Origin: Nannobrachium achirus
Lineage: Eukaryota > Chordata > Actinopteri > Myctophiformes > Myctophidae
Reading direction: 5' to 3'
DNA length: 64,000 nt
Assembly: GCA_963921795.1 (NCBI GenBank)
Contig: OY997657.1
Location: 27,005,377 to 27,069,376, forward strand
The notes beneath the pieces were generated by a model. That model was not told where the DNA came from and searched no databases. It worked only from the letters and a program-made list of their open reading frames with translations. The stretch's first letter is position 1. The number at the start of each line of letters is the position of its first letter. This document shows positions 24,601 through 37,433 of the stretch, piece after piece. Position numbers and translations under genes: made by a program.

Positions 24601-25533
24601 GGCACGTGCACAAAACTAAGTCTATACATCAAGCTTAAGGGCACGGCACAGTTGCACCGATATATTGTTACTGAATATGAAGTCAGGCAGACCTTGGCCA
24701 ATATCAAATAGTAAGGAAACACCGCAATCATGGGGTGCAGCTTCCTGATTAGAATTCATTCAGTGGCTGGCAGCTCCCTAGCAACTGTTGGGTCCATGAG
24801 TGGGTGTACGCAATGAAGGAACACATTCTGTATCAAGGGAGAAAATTGCTTTACTGTAGCTTTTCACACAATTGAGAACTTGAGTGTGGATGAGTGAATT
24901 TACAAAGACAGTCTACTGCATAAATGAAAACATGATGGAGGGGGACGGGGGGCAATGGAGGGAGGATACAAAGGAAAGAGGAGAGGAAGGGCAAGCACAG
25001 TATGAACAGAGAAATGGGCAGAATTTTCTCTACAGTCAGAGAGTGTAATATATTCCACTCACGTAATCAATAGGGCTCAATCTGTAGTACTGTAAGTCAG
25101 AGGAACTATTTTCCAGTGTTAATATAACTCTGAGTGTAAAATAGACCCGTAACACTGATGATTTTGCTGTGTAGACACTAACACCGTTGTAACTGATGTT
25201 ACAAATACTGCGCATGTCATACATGTGAGAATGTAATGTCATGCAGCGAGTATTAACTAAAGCGAGATTGAGTCAGGGTTCCTTTTTTTAAATAAGAATT
25301 GCCAGTAGGCTACACAGCGTCTCTCTCTCTCTAGAAGGATATCTGTGTTAACCACATATGCTTCCATAATCTCGCTACACATTGTATTTCTTGAGTATTT
25401 TCTGTTTCAATTTGTGAAATCTTTTGTGTTTGATTTTCTCTTTATTTAAATAAAATATTATATTGCCTATATAATGACATGCCCAAAATGGGGACCCTAG
25501 GGTTAACATGGTTAACCACTTAGTGGTCTATAT

Positions 25534-25966
25534 CAAGGCTGGGAAATATTAGGAAAACCTTTGATATTTGATAACGTTGTTGAATACCTCGATATTGATT
25601 ACTCACGATATTAGTAAAACCCATTGCATTACATTGTTTTTAATGTATTTGCTTTAGGTCCACTGCCTGCCTAACCCAGATAATGTATAGCATATCCATG
25701 CATGCACACTGCACAGTACACAATAGAATACATAAATATATTTGTAATGCCTTATTTCCATTTTCCAACAATGGTTTTATTTAAATAACCACACCTGGTT
25801 ACAGATGGACTGCTTTTTTGCATGTGCTACGTGCATAGTGTGTCTGTTAATTAATTTGACACATACACCAATACCTCATTTCAAACATTCTTCGTCGGTA
25901 TGTACAGTATACCTCACATGTTGATACCTCGATATCAATACATTTTCGATATATTGCCCAGCCTTA
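25534..25966. mobile_element. hAT-type MITE, 433 bp, perfect TSD
   Basis: Ends CAAGGCTGGGAAATATT and ATATTGCCCAGCCTTA are imperfect inverted repeats. Flanked by an exact GTCTATAT duplication (25526-25533 and 25967-25974). Subterminal ACCTCGATATTGAT and CGATATCAATACATTTTCG are related. No coding capacity. Confidence 0.88.
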
Positions 25967-27257
25967 GTCTATATACTGTATAGAACTGCACTTGGACCGC
26001 CTTTTTCAGTCTACACCAAATCTCTTCACCAAGAATACTTCACAGTGTGTCACGAATAGGCATGCTGGGGTTCAAGTGGTTAAATCAGGTTGCACATCAG
26101 CATTCAGTAGTTGCCTGCCAGGAATGCCTTCCCACCCCTCCTTTCCATCTCTCGAGGCTCTCCCTCCATACACATGGGGGTGGGGGGGGTTTTAGACGAA
26201 TGGAGGGTGGGAGAGGGGATTACCGAGCGAGCATTGTCTCACTCGGTAGCTGTGGTGTGAGTCATCCTGCTGTATCACTCACTCTGTTTACAACGCCCCC
26301 ACACAAGCGCAAACCATATGTTGAGCAGACTGTGCACCTATGCCACATATCACACCTCATTGAATCCTTGATTATAACCCCCCTGGAGCCGTGTGCACCT
26401 TTGTGTCCCTCCTTTGAGCCTCTTATTAACCCCCACACAACCCCGGGGTGTTGTGCCCAAGTTGTGATGGCGCAACATTGACTGCAGGTTCCTCTGTGTA
26501 GTAGAGGAACACTAGGATCCTAAACTGCGTGACACAAGCCTAGAGGCTGGTCCAGGGGATCCATTGGGTAATTGGTTCTGCACCAAGAACTGCACCAAGA
26601 ACCATGTAATCTGTGTAATGCATAATGCATGCGCAAAAAGACAGATGTGTGTAAAGGCAAACGGACCCATTCTCACATTCATCTCCATTCCAGCTTAGTC
26701 TCATAAAGACATACACAGTACAGTACAGCACTGTACACATCATGGAGTGGAGGTTGGACAGCAACTCCCCTGTGTGTGACAGTTTAGCCCTAAATACCCC
26801 CGCGAGTCCAATCTCACTCTCTTACTTTACCCCATCAAACTTTCCACTTCATTCATTCATCCTGTCTTTTCTCTCCTCCTCTCTCATGCTCTAGTGCTCC
26901 CTCCATACTGAGTCTGTCTCTCACCCGAGGGCACACTTTCTCTCCATTTCTGCAGCACACAGCATTTTTCCTTCTTTTTTTTTTGTACTGTTAATCTGTC
27001 ATCCCCATCCCACCCCAGAGTCTCTCCATTTACCAACTATCTAGATTTCTTGCTTCTTCTTAATGCTCTCAAAACTGATATAGTAATTTGGGCTGAGAGT
27101 GAGAGACAGAGATTGTATTTGTTTGCAGAGCCACACAGCCACCCGGAGTGCTCGTTAAACAGCAGATGAGAGACAAATCGTGCGGGTGGCGGCTGGCGGC
27201 TCTGAAGAATCTGCTTGATAAATCTAATCATTTGATTCTCTCTTCTCTTCTTAACAG

Positions 27258-27289
27258 GAAGCTGATGGGGGGATGCAGTATGACACAAG
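27258..27289 (+). CDS. Candidate 32-nt microexon of BEGAIN
   Basis: A long pyrimidine tract ending CTTCTCTTCTTAACAG forms a very good acceptor. The 32 bases that follow translate in phase 0 as EADGGMQYDT plus two bases (AG) and end at AAG/GTTAGA. The entering phase matches the donor at 23485. The leaving phase matches the BEGAIN exon at 47741, where AG+T gives Ser. Phase agreement on both sides is moderate support. The size is below what coding statistics can judge. A (CA)n tract of about 120 bp starts 120 bp into the following intron; such tracts can bind hnRNP L and modulate inclusion. The encoded peptide matches no domain I know. It may be an alternative or spurious exon. Confidence 0.5.
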
Positions 27290-27408
27290 GTTAGACACTT
27301 TCACTTTGTTCTCCCTTTCTCCTGGCATTGACACCATACCCCCCCCTCTCTCTCCTGTTCTGCCTCGGTCCCCTATCACACACGTGCAAGCACAAACACA
27401 GGCATACT

Positions 27409-27435
27409 GTACACACACACACACGCACGCACACG

Positions 27436-27529
<94 letters not shown>
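27409..27529. repeat. (CA)n microsatellite downstream of microexon
   Basis: About 60 CA units, the first 30 bp interrupted by GC, then pure from about 27439. Followed by an ACACAC remnant to 27543 and a (TC)n tract at about 27618-27655. Confidence 0.95.
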
Positions 27530-27533
<4 letters not shown>

Positions 27534-27623
27534 CACACACACATTGTCTCTCTCTATCACTTTCTCTACCCCCTTTCTCTGCCCCCTCCTGTTTCATTCA
27601 GCTCTCAGCTCCATCTCTCTCTC

Positions 27624-27662
<39 letters not shown>

Positions 27663-30600
27663 AGCGCTCTGCCTACCAGCCTCTCTCCACTCAGTATCGT
27701 TTTTTTTTTCTAAATGCATGCCGCTCTGAAGGGAGATGCACAGGCACATGAATATTGTGATTTTATCTGCCGAAGATGAGGCGCAAAACACATAAACGGT
27801 AAGGCAAGTGAGACTGTGGAGAGGGAAGTGTGCATGTTTGGCTGTTACGAGGTGTACAGAGATAAGAGTGGATAGATGCCGTGGCACACTTGAGGATCTA
27901 AAGCCTGATTTATACTTGGTAACGCACCAGTGTCGCGCACTGCTATTGTCGGTGTGCGACACCGGCATGCAAATACGTATAATCACCCTTTAACGATTGT
28001 TGGTGAGTGATCTCATACAGCTTTATCTGTTGTGCCATTCTGTCAATGTGTTGTGTAGTTGTGTGTCAATGATACAGGGAAGCCAAACTGCCACACATGA
28101 AGTGATATGGATAGACCAGAATTAATTTAAAAGTATGTTTGGAGCACATGATGACTTTTTGCAGGCTTGCAGCACTTGTTTTTAACAATAAGTACTTGAT
28201 TGAGGTGTGTGATTGTGTCACAGGGATGAGGTTCAGCATGTGAAAGGAAGATGGCATAATTCAAGACTATCCTATTGTACATAGTTACAGTATAGTATAC
28301 TGTATGAGCTTTGGCAAATGCAGCTCAAATGCAGATTCTGAGAATAACGAGGCACCAATTGTTTTCGCAGCTTTCAATTAACTCTCATATTCATTCAGTG
28401 AGTGCATGGGGGTGATACCACTGAGATGCAATTATTACAGAACAAGTGCACCATGAGAGCAAAAGTTCTTCTCATTAAAACAAACTCTCCACTTTACATG
28501 GTGAGAGAAAGGAGTGAAAATCCATAATGATGATATTGTAGCCAGAGAAGACTTTACTTCTTTTTATTACAGTTGAGGGGGGAACTCATCACATTTGTAA
28601 ATATTTATTTTGACAGCAACATGTCTTAAGAATGCTTTATAATATGCACGTCCGGTGAAATGTGACAATAACAGCTATGGGTTAATTGCTTTCTCCTCCA
28701 GTCTTAACCTCCAGGTGGTGGGGAGAAATAGATGTAGGAAATGATGCCCATTTACTATTACAAAATGAAAACAAACAGCACCTCTAATACAAGGTGCTGC
28801 TCAGATGGAGACATTAGCTGGGAAATATTATGGACAGTAAGTGAGGTTCAAACGTTTGGAGTGTAGAAAAGCTTTTTAATTAACCTGGCCTAGAAACATA
28901 GAGAACATGAGACCTATGGTGTCAAGGTTTTTTCACTTATGCAATGTTACTTTTTAGGCCTCTTAACTTGTAATTAACATATTGTTACAGTACAGGTCAA
29001 AATGAATGGAAACATATAGATAATTTCTAATTAAAAATAGGACTTTATTGAAATGGGACATTAACAGTTTGACTATTTAGAAATGCATAGTATTTCAACT
29101 GTGATTGATGAGGCAATGTAAAAACATTGGTTAGCATGATGAGTTTTGTAACAATACAAGACATTTTAATCTGCACAGTTTAAAGTAAGATTCTGGACGC
29201 AATTCAAAACTGTGTTGACTATTTAGATAATTCAAATGATAATATGAAGGTTATTAAATGTCTATTGATAATCCAAAATAAATCTGTTATTATTCAACAT
29301 CCTTCCTAGTTTTACTTTCTCTAGGGGTCATTTATTGTTAATGTGTATATAGTGTCAATGTCTGTAGATTATGTTAATCATTAATTAATTTGTTTGAATC
29401 TGTTCCAAGTCAGCAACCGTCCAAAACCCATGAATTTAAAACTAAACACCAAAGCGGAGACATTGTATGTAACAAACAATTGATGATAAAAAATAACTGC
29501 TATCTGTGGAAAAAAAAGACAGAGAGAGTCTGTCAACGGTGAACCCCAAAGGGGGTTAATGGAAACCTATATCTCACCCAAAATGACATAAACAAAACTA
29601 TCTTTATACAATCCCACCATAAACTGGTTGCAATTACTGTTGAAAAATCAAGGGATAAATAAACATATACTGTATGAATTACAGCACAATAATCTCTGCA
29701 GTGACTGCACTGGTAGAAAAAGTTACTCCATACAGTATCTTAACTTTTAATTGGGTTACTAGCCATGTTTCAACTAACCAGCAATCAGATGCAGATCTAG
29801 TCATGATCCTCTTTGCCTCCAGCATTAATCCCTGTGAGACAGAAAACTCCCCTCTCTCTACTTCATTCAGTCTTTGAGGAACATGCCCGAAGAGGCATTG
29901 TTTGTTCATCTCTCATCGTCTCCCTAAGCTGGTCTCGTAGTACTGTAGCATCCACAAGCAGATAGCGGAATGCTCCCTTCAGTTTATCAACTTTAGCCTC
30001 TAGCAGTTTACCATCACCTCACACTCTTGCATCTCTGTTTAATTACTTCCAAGAGGGTGAGATCAAGATCTGAGATTAAAAAAGAAAAAAAGAAAAAGAA
30101 AAGAATAGTGAGGATGGATGAAAGATTGTAGCATCTATGAGGAACCTCTACCAGAGACTCTACCAGTGGTTTTCAGGGGAACCCACCCACGCGACAGGGG
30201 GGGCAATTGGATATATATACAGTATGGATATAAATCATATAGTGTTATTTCAAGTCAAATTGAATTCACAAGATTATTTAACCACTTTCAACCTGGTGAC
30301 ATCCCTATCTCGGGCATGACATTATTGACAACATTTTTCCAAACTTTGCCCAAAATCGTCCTACAAGCTTAGCAATCGCTTTGTTTTTTCTTTCTATTTA
30401 GGTTTTTCGCCATCGCTGCCGTCGCTGTTGTTGTTGTACCGCACAAGCCATTTCAAAATGTCTGGTGTTATGGTTATTTGGGGGAACCCCTGATCTACGA
30501 AGTAAAATCAGCTGTTAATTCGACTCAAAAGAAACGAATGGGTCGATTTTTACACTCTCAGTTCCATTATCACTGCGGATATTACTGTACTCTAAGGAGT

Positions 30601-31779
30601 TTGGCTGTGTGGGGTTCTTATGTGCATGTACAATATGCTCTCTCTCTCTCAGGCCTCATTAACCCTTCATGCCTTGGTCAGCTCCTGCACTATTGGAAAA
30701 ATGCCTGTCAGCCACAGGGCCTATTATACTGCTCTGTCAGAGGCAGCTGAACAGTTTTAGAGTCAAGATTCCAGAGGTTTTATATGCCAAGTACAGTACT
30801 GCCAAGTACAGTACTGTATGTGCAGTGACATGTTGTTCAATGAAAGCCCCTGAAGCCCCTGTTCTTACAGAATGTTACGTCATCCTTCCACACAGAAAGA
30901 TTGAAGTCCCCTGAATTCAATCTATGAGGCATTCCAATGTGTCACAGATGAACATGAAGATGAAAAAGAGAATTACTTCTCAGCTAACCTCCCCATATAA
31001 AAGGTCACAGATGAACAAAGTCAACATACTGTAGGAGAAAATAGTGAGCTGAATAGAAAGCATTTTCTTTTATTTTTTGTCTTTTGTCACTTTGAGTAGT
31101 TTCTACATTACAGATGATGTTCTTGTTTGTTTAGTGCTAACAACACCAAAGTTCCGGAACTGCTTCCATTAGATCAAGTTCGATAGTTTGTGGACTGTTC
31201 TGTGTAAGCTGATGAGGCTGCTGACAGCAAAACACAGCAAAACAACACAGGCATTTGCCTTCGGTATGCAAACGGCACACGCACACACCCACATGTACAC
31301 CCAGATTCATGCACATGCACACACATACACACACACAAACCCATAGGCAAAACAGACTGTGTATCCTATAAGTACCGATTATACCTCACTGAATACTTGC
31401 AACCCTTATTAACCATCCCCTTGCGCATGTGCTCATGCATGGTGGATTTCCAGATGTTCAATCTGGATTGCGATGATAAAGAGGAAAGGCCTGGAGGTGA
31501 AAAGAGAGCAGTCATTCTTCAGAGGCTCAAACTGGTTGGCATAACTTCTTCTGCTTTGCTACAGTATAGCGTGTCTGTGGTGTGCAACAGTATACTACTT
31601 ACAGGTTTTTAAAAGAGGGGGTTGCAGGTAGTCCAACTGAAATATAAAACACGTTGAAGTTCATGCAACTCGAGAACCGACCGACAGATCTACTTCAACC
31701 TCGTCCTCGTTGAGGACCCGATGTGCCCGGTGTCAAGTCGGATAGAAATACAGTTTGTATATACGGAGATCCAGTTGTC

Positions 31780-32075
31780 CAGAACCACCCATCCGACTGA
31801 TATGCCCATATATACTGATGAGGTCATCAAGGTCATCAGTGGCTTATTGTCAGTATCATCTGGTAACATGCGGGAGAGATGGATTTCTGAGGTGGAGTGC
31901 CACACCTACCATCAGCTCCCAGTACTTGCTGCACGACTTGCCGCACCCAAGCCGTGCTACTCATTCGCTGAGTTGTCGTGCCTGGAATCGTACCCATGAC
32001 CATGTGGCTATACCGACTGAACTACCCGGGCGGGCACGATCGGGGATCTCTATATATGGGCATAAAAGGGATAGA
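31780..32075. repeat. Dispersed repeat related to 7071-7740
   Basis: Contains GATATGCCCATATATACTGA, GATGAGGTCATCAAGG and, at the right, CTATATATGGGCATAAAAGG, the same inverted ATATATGGGCATAAAAGGG signature as at 7340-7690 and 38450-38530. A tRNA-like segment lies inside. Confidence 0.6.
31976..32037 (-). ncRNA. tRNA-like (SINE head) fragment
   Basis: On the minus strand the order is GCCCGGGTAGTTCAGTCGG (A-box like, TAGTTCAGTCGGTATAGC), then GGTACGATTCC (B-box like). The distance between boxes is shorter than in a functional tRNA and no acceptor stem closes with GCCCGGG. It is read as a decayed tRNA or tRNA-derived SINE promoter, not a working tRNA gene. Confidence 0.5.
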
Positions 32076-32089
32076 GACAGACAGACGGG

Positions 32090-33110
32090 TGAGTCAATAT
32101 CACCATAATGTACATTTGGTGTCCCCCACTACAATCATTCAATTATCCTGAAAATGTAACAGAATAATAGAACTCTGGGGTCATATTATGAATGGACAAT
32201 CATTTACACACATTTTAGTAGAATGAGTATTCTCTTGAAATATATTTAATTGATTTTACACAGATTTGTTTGACTGGAGGTATGTGATTTTGGCACGTCC
32301 CCCACACCAATCTACTAAGTACAGAGTGTCTAATAAGTGGTTAAATTGTATATATTTTTTATTTTTTTAACATAGTTGTAGTGTCCACAACAGGTTATTT
32401 GATAAAAAATGTAATTTGGAGCATTTATATTCTATTTTCATAATATTTTTTATCATTTTACGTGTGTCCCTGGCTTTGCTGTCCACCCTGTCATTTGGGG
32501 TTAAACTGGCCCTTTAAGAAGGTGTGTCTAAGTTTTACCTAGTTTTTACCTACTTCCTGTCTTTCTTCAATGGAGGCTGAGGCTGTGGCCAGTTGCCAGT
32601 AAGTATTTACACTTGTATTTTCTATTTTTTCATGATATTAGGTGTACAGTAGGGTGTTGTCAAGCTTAACATGTCCACCCTATCATGGCAAAAACATCTA
32701 TTAATATACATATTTTCAGAAATGTGAAATATGTTTGTTAAACAGTACAAAGTCACTTTGCTAACTTAGCCATGTTGCTAACAGAGGATCCACCATGTGT
32801 TGATTAAATGCTAAAATTAGCCCAAAATGTCCACCCTGCCATTGTCCACCCTGCCATCAAGCCATCAAGCCTCCCATGGCAGGGTGGACATGGTTCATGA
32901 CAGGGAGGACATTTACATACTTATATGTGTGTGTGCATATATTTTTGAATGCTTGCTGTTAATTTATAAAAAGTGTGCGAGCTTGACCAACATTCATTTC
33001 TAACAGCCTAACATCTACTTAATACAATGATTATAAAATTATTAGGAAAATCTCAGATTTTTTGGGGGGAAATGGGAAATCCCAAATGTACATTATGGTG
33101 ATATTGACTC
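32090..33110. mobile_element. 1-kb terminal-inverted-repeat element, unclassified
   Basis: Exact 29-bp inverted ends, starting GAGTCAATATCACCATAATG and followed by TACATTTGG on both strands. A GGGT on each side may be a 4-bp target duplication. GTCCACCCTGCCAT-like 14-mers occur several times inside (32479, 32671, 32827 and others, also inverted at 32875). ATGGAGGCTGAGGCTGTGGC at 32570 followed by a consensus donor GTAAGT at 32599 resembles a short first exon (MEAEAVASC). No transposase body, so probably an internally deleted copy. Confidence 0.75.
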
Positions 33111-33184
33111 GGGTACAACGGGTCCTCTGACAATATGGGTAGAATGGGTATTGCATAACTGGGTGGGAGTCATAGTTACTATCA

Positions 33185-33467
33185 AAACCTCCACTGGCTG
33201 TCTGTCAGTCAGTCCGTCTGTCCGTCACGTCACGCCACCTCACGTCACGTCACACTTTTGGCCCTACTCTTATCTCCGGCACCTTTGCCCCTATCCATGC
33301 CAAACTTTGCATACACACTCCTTGGCTGGCAAACCACAACCTCCACCCCTGATTTCTCACATGCCCCTCTGCTAGCGCCACCATGAGGTTGCTTTTTGCA
33401 GACACCATTAATGTGTATATATGCGACTGGACGGTCGCTTATCTCCCGATTAGGGAGTCTTACTGGT
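33185..33467 (+). repeat. Dispersed repeat ending in the 37-bp terminus, copy A
   Basis: Begins near a GTC-rich run (CAGTCCGTCTGTCCGTCACG), then repeated CACGTCACG. It shares CACCCCTGATTTCTCACATG and CCCCTCTGCTAGCG with 38957-38999, and ends with ACGGTCGCTTATCTCCCG and GATTAGGGAGTCTTACTGGT (33431-33467). Confidence 0.7.
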
Positions 33468-33722
33468 AGATATTCATACATTATGAAGCTTTGTCTAAGA
33501 AGGCTTCCCCTTTGTTCTGGTTTGGGAGAAGAGAACAGGTACGTCACGACTTTGTTGTCTTGGCAACAAGTGAGGACTGATCTCTTCCTCCATCAAAGGA
33601 GATTTTTTTCCAGTGGCTCAGAAACTGAGAAACTCCATAGCCGAAATGTTCATACTGTGTATAAATTGACTGAATCATCCTTCCTGTCAATGTCACTGTC
33701 TCTTTCACTCTGCGCATCCATG

Positions 33723-33747
33723 TGTGTGTGCGTGTGCGTGCGCGCGC

Positions 33748-33781
<34 letters not shown>
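33723..33781. repeat. (GT)n/(GC)n microsatellite
   Basis: GT tract with an internal GCGCGCGCGC run; strictly alternating purine-pyrimidine. Confidence 0.9.
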
Positions 33782-33783
<2 letters not shown>

Positions 33784-33924
33784 AGCTTGCTTGAGTGAAT
33801 ATGAAGAGGTAGGGGAGGGCAGAACTCAACGAACTACTGGGTCACAATTTTGCTCTGCAGACACATTCTGCACTTTTATGTAGGAGTAGCACTAGGTGAG
33901 GAAAGAGCACGAAGTCCCTGAGTC

Positions 33925-33927
<3 letters not shown>

Positions 33928-33990
<63 letters not shown>
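33928..33990. repeat. (GA)n microsatellite
   Basis: About 31 GA units. Confidence 0.95.
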
Positions 33991-33993
<3 letters not shown>

Positions 33994-35024
33994 TGAGTGA
34001 GAGAGAAACACAGAGTTGATGATCGATTCTGTAATCAGCATGGCAAATTGAGGTCCTAAGATGTGATAACTCGAATCAACAATGCTGACTTGATAAGGCG
34101 TCAGACGTTTATTCGCTGCACTTCTGCGCTTTAACCCATTAAGACCTGAGGCCTATTCTACAGATTACTTCTAAATCCTAACCCTAAAATGATAATGTAC
34201 TTGGCCGTGGACCCCCATCTGAAAATGTTTTGTGCCAGGGACCTCCAGAAGACAGAATTTAGGTTACATATATTCTTTCAATGGGTTAACTAATCATACA
34301 GTACATATACATCACGTTCATGCTATAATGTCTGCTCTGGCTCTGTGTATACTGTACAGCAGCTGGGAGTGAACTAATCCTGTCACACTTAGTACCTGAT
34401 ACTGTATACCTCACATCATTTTGCTGTTGAAGTCTTGTCACTTCAACAGTACAAACCAAACGTTTTACTTTTTGAGTTTAGACGTTAGAGACAAGAGACA
34501 GTTGCATTGGCTTACAGTAGCCTATGTATAGTAGCCTACTGTACATAAAGTATATATACTGTATATGTATTAGCATTTACACTAAGTTAACAATGCAAAT
34601 TGAAATCAGTGATGTGACTTGTACTTATGTTACTGCATTACACCGCAAGAATGCATCCACTCCTAAAAAAGACAATGGATTTCCGTAATATGCAGTTGAA
34701 GGACATGCACATCTTAACTTCGTTCTAAAATCCGTTCTACAACAACAGCATACTCTGTCCTCTCACAATAGGTGTCTGCTCACCCTGAGTGACATAAATA
34801 TTGACAGCTTTAACAAGGGTGCTATCTCAGAGCCCACACACTGTGTATTTCACACAGTTTGTATTTGCTTTAAGTGTTTCTTAAACCGTATAGATCTCTT
34901 GAGTTTTGACACAACTGCCTATATTGAAGCCAGACTGCATGTCAAAATGGCTTCGCTAAACCTCAAAACAGTGTTTTCTCTATTCTACCAGTTCCATGCC
35001 AAGGTTGACTACTGTATAGAGCCA

Positions 35025-35400
35025 GGGGCGGCCATAGCTGAGTAGTTGGTGAGCTTGCCTGGGGAGCCAGAGCCCCTGGCTGGTTGTCCCAGGTACAATT
35101 CCCAGGCCAGGCCAGCAATGACGATGTGTGTCCCTGAGCAAGACTCTTAACCCCTCATTGCTCCCCGTGCACTAATCCAATGGCTGCTCAATGCTCCTAG
35201 TTGTTATAGGATGGAAATGCAGAGGACAAATTTCACCTACTGTATTTGTGTGTATATAAAGGCAAGGCAACTTTATTTATAGAGCACCTTTCATACATCA
35301 AGGTAATTCAAAGTGCTTTATAGAATAAAATACATTCAGAGTGCAACAATGCACTTTAAAAAGAAATACAAAAATAACAATAAAAACAATCTATAATACA
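35025..35400 (+). mobile_element. tRNA-derived SINE
   Basis: The head has an A-box-like ATAGCTGAGTAGTTGGTGAG and a B-box-like AGGTACAATTCC spaced as in a tRNA. The body has TGTCCCTGAGCAAGACTCTT and AACCCCTCATTGCTCC, familiar from fish SINEs. It runs into GGCAAGGCAACTTTATTTAT, then AATTCAAAGTGCTTTATAG, a widely dispersed fish repeat tail. It ends in an A-rich stretch. The composite may be two adjoining elements. Confidence 0.75.
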
Positions 35401-36651
35401 TACAAATAAAATAAGAAAAGAGGGTGGGGTGGAGTAAGCAATGTTAAATAAATAGGTTTTTAACTTGGACTTAAATATAATTATATACATATAATGTAAC
35501 AAAACACACCAAGGATTGGGGACTATTCTATTCTATTTATTTGGTGATTCAGGACTAGTATCAAAACATTTGTATCATATTGTCATCGCATAAAATAAAG
35601 GACACAAAACCCACAAGTCTGACACTAACTCTTGCTGTTTCTAGTAAGTATAAACAAGAGTAGTCTGAAAATAAACATAAATGAAAATACATGTACCAAA
35701 AGAAATGGGACTTGGAAAGAGGAATGTTAAGGCAGTTGAATATTAAACTAGTTGTTTGTCTTCTCTCATGTCTGACTAATGAGATCCCAATCCCCATCCT
35801 TTCCCGGGACAAACAGATGCTTGTCCACCGAAGAAAGTATACACTATATATCGCTGACTAGACACAGCATGACAAAGTGGTTTTAAATTAGACTGTGTGG
35901 ACCCTGAACTGTTGGTACCATGCCATACTGACTGTGCTTTGGCAGGAACGAATTAGAGACAGACCTGCAATTTACACCCATTTAAAGTTACAGCACATTG
36001 CCTAAAGCTTGTCATCCTCTATTGACTGGCTAACACAATGCAGGGTGTTAATGGTGTCATACAGTAGCTTACGCTGAAGATACTGTGCCGTGAATTGATG
36101 TAACTGGGGACCATACATTTACTATATTGGCCACATTCAGTGAAATTGCAGACCTACATCCTCACGCAGTCTATATTGTTGTAACGCATGGTGAGCTTTT
36201 ATATTGGCCATTTTCGATATTTGGTGTTGAGGGAAAGAAAAAGGGCCTAGTATAGACTCTTGTCAATGAAGTATAGAGGGTTTATGTAGTTACAGTAAGC
36301 CCTATGTACTTTGTCATACAACAAATAGCGAAAATAGCTCTTTATTTTCACTATTTTTGAAAATGTTGATATGCCAGGGACACCAGGTTGAAAGTGGTTA
36401 AGGAGTATTGCACTAATACCAATATTGATTTCCTATTAGTATAAGGTTACTCTTAATTAACCGAAAATATATCGAAATCCATATTTAGAACTTATAACTG
36501 AATAAGAAGCATGGTATTTAAATATATTTTTTCATCTATCAACAATTCAACACGAAATGATTCTAATAGATTATTTATAATTGACTATGAACTGATTAAC
36601 CACTTAACCCTGTATTATACCTTGTTGTACAATGGTGGTGTGTAAAAAATA

Positions 36652-36690
36652 GGGAAAATAGCCTATCACAAGCTCACAATGCGTTACAGC
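36652..36690 (+). repeat. Half copy of the dispersed palindrome
   Basis: GAAAATAGCCTATCACAAGC followed by TCACAATGCG; no partner arm. Confidence 0.55.
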
Positions 36691-37008
36691 ACACAAGACA
36701 GTGTTAATTTTGACAGCAAATTCGGATTTAGTTTTAGTCTTTTGAATAACACACATTTAGTTTTAGTCTAGTCAAAACTAACACTGACACAAGTGCAGAG
36801 TGACTACTGTACAATAATGCCTATTTTGAAACCAATTCTTAGACCAAATCATGTGTCAATATTAATGTCCTCAGATTGGGGTCCCAGTGATCAAACATCT
36901 TTTCAAATGGCCTAATGTATATTAAATTGGGGTCCCTGAAAATAAAAATGTTGAGAATCATGGCCTAAAAATTAAAAGGGATAGCATTTATACATTTTGC
37001 AGATGCAA

Positions 37009-37123
<115 letters not shown>

Positions 37124-37311
37124 CATGGACAAGCTCACATGAATAAAAGTATTACTGTTGTGATTGACATGCTGCTTTAGGGCCAAGGACACATGAGGGA
37201 GCTAGAGAGGCCTTGGTGAGTCATAACACAGGAGGGGGCAACTACTCATTGCCTGTTAGCTTTCTTTTTGAGCGGTGGTCACAACGCTCCTATACGTGGC
37301 CGTGTGTGTGG

Positions 37312-37312
<1 letters not shown>

Positions 37313-37353
<41 letters not shown>

Positions 37354-37360
37354 ATGTCTG
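37313..37360. repeat. (CTGT)n microsatellite
   Basis: About ten CTGT units followed by ATGTCTGT variants. Confidence 0.93.
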
Positions 37361-37431
37361 TATGTCTGTCTCCGTGTCCGTAGCCTGCAGTAACCTTTTC
37401 TGACCACACATGTTAAGGGAGGGGCGCTGTT

Positions 37432-37433
<2 letters not shown>

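Larger units (their letters stand above)
23486..27257 (+). other. Putative intron, large exon to microexon
   Basis: Begins with donor GTGAGTAG and would end at the acceptor TCTCTTCTTCTTAACAG-like tract at 27257. It contains an ATAATAATAATAAT run near 23650, a degenerate palindrome (24525-24600) and an hAT MITE (25534-25966). Otherwise I see AT-rich unique sequence and no other coding segment. Confidence 0.5.

Noticed and set aside
31976..32037. Functional tRNA gene
   Set aside because: A- and B-box-like sequences are present, but the anticodon region is too short, the acceptor stem does not close and no Pol III terminator is obvious; kept only as a tRNA-like fragment.
32090..33110. Assignment to a named DNA-transposon superfamily
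   Set aside because: The 4-bp GGGT flank is short and could be chance, and no transposase remains, so the class is left open.
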